A stretch of 64,000 bases of DNA, taken from the NCBI GenBank assembly GCA_963719165.1, contig CAVRAV010000001.1:1860001-1924000 (forward strand). The letters run 5' to 3'. The notes beneath the pieces were generated by a model. That model did not search any database and had not been told where the DNA came from. It saw only the letters and a list, made by a program, of their open reading frames with translations. The stretch is from JAOUEA01 sp963719165 (GTDB taxonomy: Bacteria > Actinomycetota > UBA4738 > HRBIN12). How positions within the stretch are numbered: position 1 is the first letter of the stretch; each line of letters begins with the position of its first letter. Made by a program: the position numbers and the translations under genes. Below are positions 50,988 through 59,378 of the stretch, one piece after another.

Positions 50988-52772
50988 CCCGCCGGGGCCG
51001 CGGCCGGGGCCGGAACCGACCCCGGCAGCAGCGGGCGGCCGAACGCGAACGCGATGATCTCCTCCGGCGGCACGGGCTTCGCGAACAGATAGCCCTGGCC
51101 CAGCTCACAGCCCCGCTCTTGGAGGAAGTCAAGCTCGCCGCTCGTCTCGATCCCCTCCGCGAGGGTGGTCATGCCCAGCCCGCGAGCGAGATCGAGGAAG
51201 GCCCCCACGATGCTCGCCGCCTGTGGATCCCGGTCGGCCCCCGCGACGAACGAACGGTCGATCTTCGAGCACGTCGACCGGCATCTCGCGCAGTCGAGAC
51301 AACGAGGAATAGCCCGTCCCGAAATCGTCGATCGCGATGCGCAGTCCCGAACGACGCAGGCTCCACAGGATCTCCTGCGCGCGATCGGGATCGATCATTG
51401 CGGAGCTCTCCGTGATCTCGACCACGATCTGCGCCGGGTCGATCCCGCCGGCCACGATGCGCTCGATCACGCGCTGGGCAAGGTCGGGCTGCCAGAACTG
51501 GCGAGGCGACAGGTTGAACCCGATCTCGAGGCTCATGTCGAGATCGCGCCACGCCTGCGCTTGGTACACGAGCTCGCGCACCACCCAGTCGCCGATAAGC
51601 TCGATGAGCCCGAGCTCCTCGGCGAGCGGGATGAAGTCGTTGGGCGGGATCATCGTTCCGTCCGGCTCGATCCACCGGATCAACGCCTCCACGCCTCGCA
51701 TCCGACCGGTGTCGAGCTCGACGACCGGCTGGTAGTAGAGCGTCCAACGCTGACTCTCCACGGCCTTGCGCAGCCGGGTCACGAACTGCAGCTTCGCCCC
51801 CGAATCGAACGTGCCGCGCGAGGAGATCACGTAGCTGCCGGGCTCCGCCCGCTTGCTCTCGTACATCGCCGCCTCGGCGTTGCGCTGGAGGCTCGCACCG
51901 TCCTCCGCGTCCTGCGAGAACAGGCTGATGCCCACGCTCACCGAGAGGTACAACTCCGTCTCCCCCGCCTCGAAGGGCGCCGACATCGCCGTCTTCACGC
52001 GTTGGGCCGACGCCTCTGCGCGTACGAGCGCGGCATCGGTTTCGCCCATGTCCTCCCGTTCGAGATCCGAGAGCAGCATCAGGAACTGGTCCCCACCCCG
52101 GCGGGCAACCAGGTCGGTCTCTCTCGTCGCGTCCCGGAGGCGGTCGGCCACCTGCCTCAGGAGACCGTCACCGTGGCGATGTCCGAGCGAATCGTTCACG
52201 AGACTGAAGTCGTCGATGTCGACGCAGAGCACGGCGACGGATCGATCGTGACGCTTCGCTCGAGCGATCGACAGTTCGAGGAGCTCTTCGAACATGGCCC
52301 GGCTGGGCAGGCCCGTGAGCTCGTCGTGGTAGGCGCGGAACACGGCCGATTCCTCGCCGGCCTTGCGCTCGGAGATATCCATCATCACGCCGTAGGACAG
52401 GCGAGGGAGCCCTCGCTCGTCCAGCGCCATCGTGGCCTCGTCGTGGATCCAGACCACGTGCCCGTCCTTGTGGAACATGCGGTAGTCCATGCGGAAGGGC
52501 TCGCCCGTTTCGTTGTGGCGCTTGTTCTCGGCGATCGCACGAAGGCGGTCCTCGGGATGCAGCAGCCGGGGCCACAGGCTCGGTTCGTCGTACCACTCCT
52601 GGGGCGCGTAGCCGAGCAACCCCTCGACCTGCGGGCTAACGTAGACCGTGGAGGCGTGCTCGTCGGGTCCGTCGACGTAGCTCACGGCCGGGCCGTGCTC
52701 CACCATGGAGCGGAACCGGTCCTCGCCGTTAGGGCGGGGCCGTTCATCCGGGTCGCGCAGCACAGCCCCCAT
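50984..52772 (-). pseudogene. PAS-GGDEF-EAL protein, one-base frameshift near the C-terminus
   Basis: A paralogue of the protein at 45552-47783. From the start at 52772 it has one PAS domain (about 20-135), a GGDEF domain with motif GGDQF in place of GGDEF, and an EAL domain with VEALIRW, FNLSPRQ, EITES and DDFGTGYSS. After VDVL the frame breaks: one surplus base at 51266 changes CTC-AAG-ATC into CTCGAAGATC. Removing it yields LKIDRSFVAGADRDPQAAS and joins the remaining frame (AEGIETSGELDFLQERGC ... ) ending at 50984, for 595 residues. Its stop overlaps that of transketolase. As it stands the protein would lose the catalytic Lys and Glu of the EAL site. Confidence 0.86.
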
Positions 52773-52816
52773 ACCCCCTGCGTATCGGCGGTTGAGCGCC
52801 CACGCTTGACGAGTCC

Positions 52817-52836
52817 GACCGAGGCCGACCGAGGCC
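52817..52836. repeat. Ten-base direct repeat, two copies
   Basis: GACCGAGGCC occurs twice in tandem in the 92-bp gap between the divergent GGDEF-EAL gene and the small gene at 52865. It may be a simple duplication in the promoter region. Confidence 0.5.
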
Positions 52837-52864
52837 AGGCGCGGCCTGCTAGGCTCCCTCGTCC

Positions 52865-53146
52865 ATGGCCGAGTACAAGGAACTTCTCCACGAACGCATG
52901 TACGTCCGGGTCCCCGGGACCGACAAACTGCGCAAAACGGCCTCGAACCGCCTCAAACACCTGCTCGCGAACGGCTGGCGTGAGATGGATCGTCAGCAGT
53001 TCCCCGACCACCTCATGGTCCGGTTCGAGCGCACGGGCCACGCACCCATGAAGGCGCGCCTTCCCAAGGCCGCCCCGGAGATCCATATCGAGCGCCGACC
53101 TCGTCGTGACAACCAGGGCGGCGGGCGCGGGCGCGGACGGCGCTGA
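52865..53146 (+). CDS. Small basic protein of unknown function
   Basis: A 93-residue protein, MAEYKELLHERMYVRVPGTD followed by SNRLKHLLANGWREMDRQQFPDHLMVRFERTG and a highly basic C-terminus (ERRPRRDNQGGGRGRGRR). The NGWREM..... VRFERTG portion looks like a short alpha/beta domain of about 60 residues; the RGRGRR tail could bind nucleic acid. I cannot assign a family. TAGGCT (52850-52855) lies 9 nt before the ATG and there is no ribosome binding site, suggesting a leaderless mRNA. It precedes kamA by 138 bp on the same strand. Confidence 0.65.
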   Translation: MAEYKELLHERMYVRVPGTDKLRKTASNRLKHLLANGWREMDRQQFPDHLMVRFERTGHAPMKARLPKAAPEIHIERRPRRDNQGGGRGRGRR

Positions 53147-53237
53147 CACCGAATATCCTTCGGTTCCTCCCTGGTTCTGCCGGATGGTCTTCGGGTATCA
53201 TGAACGTCTTCCGAGGAACATCATCCTTCCGTGCACG

Positions 53238-53272
53238 GCCTCGATCGAGGCTTGCGCGCATCTCGATCGACC
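53238..53272. promoter_or_regulatory. Paired palindromic sites in the kamA leader
   Basis: GCCTCGATCGAGGC (53238-53251) is a perfect 14-bp palindrome. A second site TCTCGATCGACC (53261-53272) repeats its core; the centres are 22 bp apart, two helical turns. They lie between a possible -10 (TATCAT, 53196-53201) and the ATG at 53285, a good place for a repressor. The remaining part of the 138-bp gap holds nothing else I can name. Confidence 0.5.
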
Positions 53273-53284
53273 AGGGGGTGCACC

Positions 53285-54721
53285 ATGAGCGTGGAGACCG
53301 AGGCAGTGGTATCGCAGATCCGGCCCGGACATCGTGAGGCGCACGCCCACGCGGCCGAGGATCAGCCGTTCCGGTACCCGCTCGAACGAGCATATGAGGA
53401 GCCGGACTGGACCCGCCTCCCGGGGTATCGGGAGGTCACGACCGAACAGTGGCATTCCGCCCAATGGCAGCGCGCGCACTCGGTCAAGAACCTCAAGGAG
53501 TTCAAGGAGGCCCTTGGCGACCTCCTCACCGAGGACCTCCTCGAGGACATCCGGCGGGACCAGGAGGAGCGGGCGACGATGTCGATGCTCATCCCCCCGC
53601 AGATGCTCAATACCATGGAGGTCGAAGATCTTCGCGGCGACCGCGTGCGGCGCTACATGGCCCCGGCGTTCTCCGAGCGCGAGCCGGAGTGGGCGAGCCA
53701 CCCGATGGCCTCGCGTGACTCGCTGCACGAGGCGGACATGTGGGCCGTCGAGGGGCTCACGCACCGCTATCCGACCAAGGTCCTCGCGGAGCTGATCCCG
53801 ACGTGCCCGCAGTACTGCGGTCACTGCACGCGCATGGATCTCGTGGGCAACGACACCCTGCAGGTCCTCAAGTACAAGTTCGAGACCAAGCAGAACGAGC
53901 GGTGGGAGCTCATGCTCGACTACCTCCGCAAGACCCCGCAGGTTCGCGACGTGGTGGTCTCGGGCGGCGACATGGCGAACGTTCCCGTGAAACGCCTGGA
54001 GGCGTTCGTGATGGATCTGCTCGACATCGAGAACATCCGAGACATCCGGATCGCAACCAAGGGCCTCATGGGGATCCCCCAGCATTTCCTCCAGGACGAC
54101 GTGAAGGCGGCCTTCGGGCGCATGGGCACGACGGCGGTCGAGCGCGGCGTCGACATCGCCGTGCACACGCACGTGAATTGCGCCCAGCAGGTGACCCCCC
54201 TCGTGGGCCAGGCCGTTCGGATGGTGCTGGACTCCGGCTTCCGGGACGTGCGCAACCAGGGTGTGCTACTCCGCGGCGTGAACACCGCTCCCAACGACCT
54301 GCTCGACCTCTGCTTCATGCTCTTGGATCACGCCAAAGTCATGCCCTACTACTTCTACATGTGCGACATGATCCCCAACGCGGAGCATTGGCGGACCTCG
54401 GTTCAGGAGGCGCAGGATCTGCAGTACCAGCTGCTCGGCTACCTGCCCGGGTTCGCGACCCCCCGCGTGATCTGTGACGTTCCGTTCGTGGGGAAGCGAT
54501 GGGTCCACATGCTGAAGGACTACGACCGGACCAAGGGGATCTCGACCTGGACGAAGAACTACCGCACGGGCATCGAGACCCACGATCCCGACGGCCTCAG
54601 CCGCGAGTATGTCTACTTCGATCCGATCTACACGCTCCCCGACGAGGGTCAGGCCTGGTGGCGCGCGCAGATCGCCGCGGGACTCCCCGACGCGCGGTGG
54701 GTCGAGCCGTCCTCCGCCTGA
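53285..54721 (+). CDS. kamA: KamA-family radical SAM aminomutase (lysine 2,3-aminomutase-like)
   Basis: A 478-residue radical SAM enzyme. The cluster motif CPQYCGHC has cysteines 174, 178 and 181. Downstream blocks are VVVSGGDMANVP, THVNCAQQVTPLVGQAVRM, NQGVLLRGVN and MPYYFYMCDMIPNAEHWRTS, which match the PLP and substrate region of lysine/glutamate 2,3-aminomutases. It would make beta-lysine (or beta-glutamate), used for lysine breakdown, osmoprotection or antibiotics. The N-terminal region of about 100 residues is longer than in glutamate-type enzymes. No partner genes of lysine fermentation are nearby. The link to osmolytes, given the betaine island 34 kb away, is only a thought. Confidence 0.86.
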   Translation: MSVETEAVVSQIRPGHREAHAHAAEDQPFRYPLERAYEEPDWTRLPGYREVTTEQWHSAQWQRAHSVKNLKEFKEALGDLLTEDLLEDIRRDQEERATMSMLIPPQMLNTMEVEDLRGDRVRRYMAPAFSEREPEWASHPMASRDSLHEADMWAVEGLTHRYPTKVLAELIPTCPQYCGHCTRMDLVGNDTLQVLKYKFETKQNERWELMLDYLRKTPQVRDVVVSGGDMANVPVKRLEAFVMDLLDIENIRDIRIATKGLMGIPQHFLQDDVKAAFGRMGTTAVERGVDIAVHTHVNCAQQVTPLVGQAVRMVLDSGFRDVRNQGVLLRGVNTAPNDLLDLCFMLLDHAKVMPYYFYMCDMIPNAEHWRTSVQEAQDLQYQLLGYLPGFATPRVICDVPFVGKRWVHMLKDYDRTKGISTWTKNYRTGIETHDPDGLSREYVYFDPIYTLPDEGQAWWRAQIAAGLPDARWVEPSSA

Positions 54722-54731
54722 GTCCCCTGGA

Positions 54732-56300
54732 TCAGCCGCCCAGATCGCTCGCGTTCGTGCCGTAGGGGCAATCGCTACGAAGCGGGAGATCGAGCTTGTC
54801 CAGGCGCGGGGGCTGGGTGAAGTCGAACGCTCCGCTGAGCGGGTCGGCCTGTGCGTCACGGTCCGTGAGCGGCTTCAAGCCGTGGAGCTCCTCGATGAAC
54901 TTGAGGACGGAGGAGAACTCGTACGTCGTGTGGTCCACCGACCCTCCGTCGGGATTCCCCCCGGCGCGCGTGTACGGCGAGATGATCAACGCGGGCGTGC
55001 GGGGCCCGAGGCCCATCACGTCGTAGTGGGGAGGCTTCACGGGGTCGTAGAACCCTCCGAAATCGTCCCAGACGACGACGATCGCGGTCGACGGCCAGTA
55101 CTGGCTATCCATCACCGTGTTGATCTGGTTCACGGTCCAGTTCTCGCCCGCGCACACGGAGATCGGCGAGTACGAGGGGCTGTTGGGATCGTTGTCTCCG
55201 GGATGCTCGTTGTAGGGCTCCGGCGGGATGAGCCACGATACCGCGGGCATGTTGCCGTCTTTGACGTCGGTGATGAAGTTCTCGGGGTCTTGCACCTTGG
55301 ACCATACGGCCGGTGTGTTGCGATCGTGGCGGATGGCCTGCAGCGCGTTCATCCAGTGGTCCTTCTCTGCGTAGTACTTCCAGTCGATGCCGGCGTCCTG
55401 CAGCTTGGCCGGGAGCGAGCGGATGGGCACGCATGTGCGCGTGGGCTCCCAGTAAGCGGAGATCTTGAAGAGCTGGTTGGGGTAGTCGTTCGTGATGTGG
55501 TCTTCCGTTCGCATGATGGTCGCGAGGTCCTGCTGGGACAGCTTGTCGAGGGGGAAATGCGGGGTGAACTCGGTGGGGTCGTCGCAGTAGCTGCCTGGGT
55601 GGTCCACCGTCTGCTTGTTGTCGACGATCCCGTACGCCTGGGCGGCGACGGTATAGAGGTGCTCGGGGAAGGTGGGCCCATACATCGACGTGAAGAAATG
55701 ATCCGCGAGCACGAAGCGGTCCGCGTACTTCCAATACGCGGGGAGCCCCTCACGGTCGAAGTACGAGTAGCCGGACATGTCCGAGCCCAGCCCGATGATG
55801 TTGAACCCGTTCATCTGCCCGCCGTTGATGGAGTACAGCCCCGAGGAGAACCCGTGCGTGATGTCGTGCGCGGCGATATCGGGGGCCTTCGTGAGCTGGT
55901 AGTCATCGCCCGGCTGGCACGAGTGTGTCGACGTCGAGCACGTGATGGTCTTCCCGGTCGTCGTTGCGACGGCCCCGTGGCCGTAGGTGGCGAAGTAGTT
56001 GTTGAACGTCCGGTTCTCCTTGACGATGAAGACCACGTGCTTGATGGGGTTGTCTCCCGCCACGATGGCCCCGGGGTTGGATCCGTCCGAACCGCCGCCC
56101 TGCCCATGACCACCGGACGTGCCGCCTGCCTTCCCACCCGCTTGCTGCGTGCCGCCACCGAACGGCTGGAACACGAACCACACGATGGCGATCAGGGCGA
56201 CCAGGGCGAACGCCACGAACGCGCGCCGGCGCACGACCTGCTGGTGGCTCGGTCGGCGGGATCGGGCGGGCCGAAGGATGGGGCCGGGGCGCTGTTGCAT
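54732..56300 (-). CDS. Secreted or membrane-anchored phosphoesterase (phospholipase C/acid phosphatase family)
   Basis: A 522-residue protein. A basic N-terminus is followed by one hydrophobic segment (AFVAFALVALIAIVWFVF, about 27-44) and a Gly-rich linker, so the enzyme domain is outside the membrane. The domain begins IKHVVFIVKENRTFNNYFATYG, the nucleophile/metal region of the phosphoesterase family, and has FTSMYGPTFPEHLY, WDDFGGFYDPV and ALIISPYTRAGG with further metal ligands. It may release phosphate from phospholipids or nucleotides. It is convergent with kamA (10 bp) and follows the sulfatase by 13 bp. Confidence 0.88.
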   Translation of the reverse strand: MQQRPGPILRPARSRRPSHQQVVRRRAFVAFALVALIAIVWFVFQPFGGGTQQAGGKAGGTSGGHGQGGGSDGSNPGAIVAGDNPIKHVVFIVKENRTFNNYFATYGHGAVATTTGKTITCSTSTHSCQPGDDYQLTKAPDIAAHDITHGFSSGLYSINGGQMNGFNIIGLGSDMSGYSYFDREGLPAYWKYADRFVLADHFFTSMYGPTFPEHLYTVAAQAYGIVDNKQTVDHPGSYCDDPTEFTPHFPLDKLSQQDLATIMRTEDHITNDYPNQLFKISAYWEPTRTCVPIRSLPAKLQDAGIDWKYYAEKDHWMNALQAIRHDRNTPAVWSKVQDPENFITDVKDGNMPAVSWLIPPEPYNEHPGDNDPNSPSYSPISVCAGENWTVNQINTVMDSQYWPSTAIVVVWDDFGGFYDPVKPPHYDVMGLGPRTPALIISPYTRAGGNPDGGSVDHTTYEFSSVLKFIEELHGLKPLTDRDAQADPLSGAFDFTQPPRLDKLDLPLRSDCPYGTNASDLGG

Positions 56301-56313
56301 GCTCGGCGGAAGT

Positions 56314-57756
56314 CTACTCGGCGCCTTTGCCGCGGGAAGCCAGTATGACCAGCGTGTTTGCGAGTTCCCTGCGTACGCGCGCATACGGGGGTAGGGCGGC
56401 GACGTTGTGGATCTCACCGGGATCCGGCGCACCCAGCCGGCCGCCGAGGTCGTAGAGCTCCACGGTCCCGTCCGCGTTCTCGATGTAAGCGAAGTCCGCC
56501 GTGCGCACCCCGCTCCACGGTGGCACATCCCGGTCTCCGGCCCACTCGATGAGCACGGGACGCGCGGGATCGGGAGGGGGCGCGGCGTCGCGCGCGCCCA
56601 GCAGGGCCGCGAGGCTCTGACCGTCCTGCGGCACCCCCGTGGGCACGCCCGCAAGATCGGCGACCGTCGCCGCGAGATCGACGTTGGAAACGAGTTGGGG
56701 AACGGTGGCGGGTCCACCCCAAGGCGCCAGCACCGCGAACGGGGTCCGGATGCAGGGCTCGTAAGCGCACTTCTTGCCGTGCCACCGGTGTTCGCCGAAG
56801 GCGTAGCCGTTGTCGGTGAGGAAGAAGATCACGGTTCGATCGAGCTCCCCGCGCGCGGCCACCGTCTCGACGATCCGCCTGACCGCGTCATCGACGGCGA
56901 GCAGGGTCGCGCGCTCTTGCCGATCCTCCTCTCGGTACTTCGCCGCGCGCGCGGCCGAGATCGGGGCGCGCCTGCGGATCCACGATGGCTTGCCCCGCAC
57001 ATCGTTCAGGAGGGGCTGGGACGCGACGGGCACCGGCGCGTCCGCGAAAGCGCCCGTGTCTCGAGGCGCTGGGAGCCACGGGGCGTGCGGTGCCGACGGC
57101 GTGTACATCGCGAAGAAGGGCTGGTCGAGCGGCGTCGAGCGCAGGAACGACACGGTGAGGTCCGCGAAGTGGTCGGTGGCATAGGCGTCGGGCCCCCGGC
57201 CGGGGGACAAGGGAACGCCCTGATCGATCTCCTCGTAGCCGTAATAGGTCTGACCCTGGTCGCGGTTGCTCTTTCCGACGAACCGCGACCAGCCCGCCGG
57301 CACGTAGGGACCTCGATCCCACGGATAGCCGTTCAGGTACTTGCCGAACAAACCGGTCCGGTAGCCGGCGGCGCTCAGCCAGGTGGCGAGCGTCTGCGAC
57401 TCGTCGAGGTTCTCGCCCTCGCCGTTGCCCTGAACACCCGTGTTGTGCGCGTAGCGCCCCGTGAGGATCGTGGCCCGGGACGGGCAGCACAGCGGCGTGC
57501 TCAAGATGGCGTTGGGGAACCAGCGCCAGCCGCCGGAGGCGCCCCGGAAGATCTGCGACTGGAGCCACGGCATCGTCGGGGGGTACGAGGGCAAGGTGTC
57601 GAGCGTCTGGTCGTCCGTGAGGATGATGATGACGTTGGGAGGCACGCGCGCCGGGGACACCGTCCCAGGCCGCGGGAGCACGGCCGCTACCGCGAGCGCG
57701 ACTACCGAAGCGGCGAACCAGCGGCGTACCCGCCGCCTACGCCGCGAGGGTTCCAC
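56314..57756 (-). CDS. Sulfatase with formylglycine motif
   Basis: A 480-residue sulfatase-fold protein with an N-terminal membrane/signal segment (WFAASVVALAVAAVL). Metal-binding NVIIILTDDQ is at about 41-50; the CxPSR maturation site CCPSRATILTGRY has Cys90, converted to formylglycine in active sulfatases; YLNGYPWDRG and LTDNGYAFGEHRWHGKK follow. It hydrolyses sulfate esters outside the cell; it resembles the sulfatase group with arylsulfatase/heparan-type members. GTG 57756, 11 bp after the upstream stop, is chosen; a longer start would overlap the MogA-XdhC gene by up to 92 bp. No SD is evident. Confidence 0.86.
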   Translation of the reverse strand: MEPSRRRRRVRRWFAASVVALAVAAVLPRPGTVSPARVPPNVIIILTDDQTLDTLPSYPPTMPWLQSQIFRGASGGWRWFPNAILSTPLCCPSRATILTGRYAHNTGVQGNGEGENLDESQTLATWLSAAGYRTGLFGKYLNGYPWDRGPYVPAGWSRFVGKSNRDQGQTYYGYEEIDQGVPLSPGRGPDAYATDHFADLTVSFLRSTPLDQPFFAMYTPSAPHAPWLPAPRDTGAFADAPVPVASQPLLNDVRGKPSWIRRRAPISAARAAKYREEDRQERATLLAVDDAVRRIVETVAARGELDRTVIFFLTDNGYAFGEHRWHGKKCAYEPCIRTPFAVLAPWGGPATVPQLVSNVDLAATVADLAGVPTGVPQDGQSLAALLGARDAAPPPDPARPVLIEWAGDRDVPPWSGVRTADFAYIENADGTVELYDLGGRLGAPDPGEIHNVAALPPYARVRRELANTLVILASRGKGAE

Positions 57757-57766
57757 CGGCCGGCCG

Positions 57767-59014
57767 CTAACGGTCGAGCCATCCGCCGTCGCGGCCGGCG
57801 CGCGCCGCCAGGAGACCCGCGGCGATCGACAGGGCGATCTCCTCCGGAGACCTCGCACCGACGTCGATCCCCACCGGGGACCGGATGCGCGCCAGATCCT
57901 CCTGCCCGAACCCGTTCACCTTGAGCTCCTCCACGTACGGGCCGACGTGGCGACGGCTCCCCATCACCCCAACGAAGCGAGCGGGGGATCGCAGGATGGC
58001 CGCGATCGAGGGAGCCACGCCCGGTGCGTCGTGATCCGTCAGCACGGCGTCGGTCCTCGCATCGAGAGGCGCGTCCGTGATCGCGGCGACCACCGCGTCC
58101 GCCTCTCGGCGATGGCCGCCGGTGACCCGCTCGGCGCGCGGTTCCACGAGGACCGTTCGGTAGCCCAGCCGTCTGCCGAGCGCGAGGAGCGCGAGCGACA
58201 CGGGGTTCGCCGAGATGACCACCAACGACGGCGAGCGGTGGGCGGGCTCGACGAACACCTCGAGATCGCCGAGGTCGTGATGGAACATCCTGGTACCCGG
58301 GCCCTCGCCGGACGCGAGCACCTCGGCCGCAACGTCCAGAGCGGCGGCGTCGAACTCCGCGCACCCGAGCGTCCCCTCCACCGGTCCACTCGCTCCCAGC
58401 ACGATCCGGGCACCCACCGGACACGGGGGGGCGCCGATCTGCTTCACGGCCGTGATGGTGACCGTTCCGCCCTCGCGGGGCGCGTCCGCGGTCTCGGATG
58501 CGGTGGTGGACGCGTCCGCGTGGCCGGTGGGATGCGCGCCCGTCCGCCCTCCCATCAGCTCCACGGCGTGGGGCACGAGCGGGAGGATCGCCTCGAGGCC
58601 TTCGCGGACGGCCTTGGGGCTCCCCGGCAGGTTCACCACGAGCGCAGATCCGAGGGTACCGACCACGGCGCGCGACAGGGCGGCCATGGGCGTGTGCGCG
58701 AGTCCCTTCCCGCGCATGAGTTCCGCCAAGCCCGGCGCCTCTCGTTCGATCACCGCACGGGTCGCCTCGGGCGTCACGTCGCGCGGGCCGAACCCGGTGC
58801 CTCCGGTGGAGACGACCAAGGCGTGGGACGACGCGAGTTCGCGCAGCGCCGCCTCGATCGACGGCCGCTCATCGGGCGTCGCGGTGCGCGTGGTCACGTC
58901 GAACCCCGCACCGCGCAACAGTTCCTCGGCGAGGTCGCCCGAGACGTCATCGCGCGTCCCGCCCGTGACGCCGTCGGAAACCGTGAGGACCGCCGTGCGC
59001 ACCGGTTCGATCAT
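57767..59014 (-). CDS. MogA-XdhC fusion (molybdopterin adenylyltransferase-type plus XdhC/CoxI-type domain)
   Basis: A 415-residue two-domain protein. Residues 1-165 are a MogA/MoaB-type domain with VLTVSDGV, TGGTGFGPRDVTPEA (70-84) and VNLPGSPKAVREGLEAILP. After a short Ala/Thr-rich linker (about 165-185), residues 185-415 form an XdhC-like protein: an N-part with PCPVGARIVLGASGPVEGTLG and a Rossmann C-part with LVVISANPVSLALLALGRRLGYRT, LTDHDAPGVAP and VGVMGSRRHVG. The first activates molybdopterin, the second binds the cofactor for insertion into xanthine/CO dehydrogenase-type enzymes. It is divergent from a DUF6457-like protein and moaA. Confidence 0.88.
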   Translation of the reverse strand: MIEPVRTAVLTVSDGVTGGTRDDVSGDLAEELLRGAGFDVTTRTATPDERPSIEAALRELASSHALVVSTGGTGFGPRDVTPEATRAVIEREAPGLAELMRGKGLAHTPMAALSRAVVGTLGSALVVNLPGSPKAVREGLEAILPLVPHAVELMGGRTGAHPTGHADASTTASETADAPREGGTVTITAVKQIGAPPCPVGARIVLGASGPVEGTLGCAEFDAAALDVAAEVLASGEGPGTRMFHHDLGDLEVFVEPAHRSPSLVVISANPVSLALLALGRRLGYRTVLVEPRAERVTGGHRREADAVVAAITDAPLDARTDAVLTDHDAPGVAPSIAAILRSPARFVGVMGSRRHVGPYVEELKVNGFGQEDLARIRSPVGIDVGARSPEEIALSIAAGLLAARAGRDGGWLDR

Positions 59015-59095
59015 GGCTCCATCCTCGCACCTCGAACGGTTCGCGACCCGCCCCGCATGGGACACTCGTCGCGACCGAGCCTGCAGGAGGACGAC

Positions 59096-59344
59096 ATGAG
59101 CGAGTGGACGGATGCGCTGGCGCTCGCGTTGGGGGTCTCCCCCCTCGATGAGGCGCAGGAGGCGTCCTTGCTCCTCGTCTCGAGGGACGTCGCGCACGGC
59201 GCGCAGCGCAAAGACACTCCGCTGGCGGCCTACCTCGCCGGCGTCGCAGCGGGCGAGCGCGTGGCCGCTGGTGCCACGCCGGCCGAGGCCCTCGACGCGG
59301 TGCTGGAAACCGTCCGCGCAACCCTCCAGGTCCCGGGGTCATAG
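59096..59344 (+). CDS. DUF6457-like small protein
   Basis: An 82-residue protein, MSEWTDALALALGVSPLDEAQEASLLLVSRDVAHG ... YLAGVAAGERVAAGATPAEALDAVL, mostly helical, fitting the DUF6457 family. Such genes accompany molybdopterin genes in Actinobacteria as far as I recall, and here it lies between the MogA-XdhC fusion and moaA. AGGAGG six nt before ATG 59096 is one of the best ribosome binding sites of the window. The function is unknown; a helper of molybdenum enzymes is inference. Confidence 0.78.
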   Translation: MSEWTDALALALGVSPLDEAQEASLLLVSRDVAHGAQRKDTPLAAYLAGVAAGERVAAGATPAEALDAVLETVRATLQVPGS

Positions 59345-59365
59345 CCCGTTCCCCGTCGGACGGGT

Positions 59366-59371
59366 TACCCT
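59366..59371 (+). promoter_or_regulatory. Candidate -10 box of leaderless moaA
   Basis: TACCCT is followed by seven bases and ATG 59379. It lies 21 bp after the stop of the preceding small gene, so moaA may have its own start site in addition to read-through. Confidence 0.4.
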
Positions 59372-59378
59372 GACTTCG

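Noticed and set aside
52806..52834. TTGACG at 52806 as the -35 of the small gene at 52865
   Set aside because: No -10 at 16-18 bp; the TAGGCT near the ATG is about 38 bp away.
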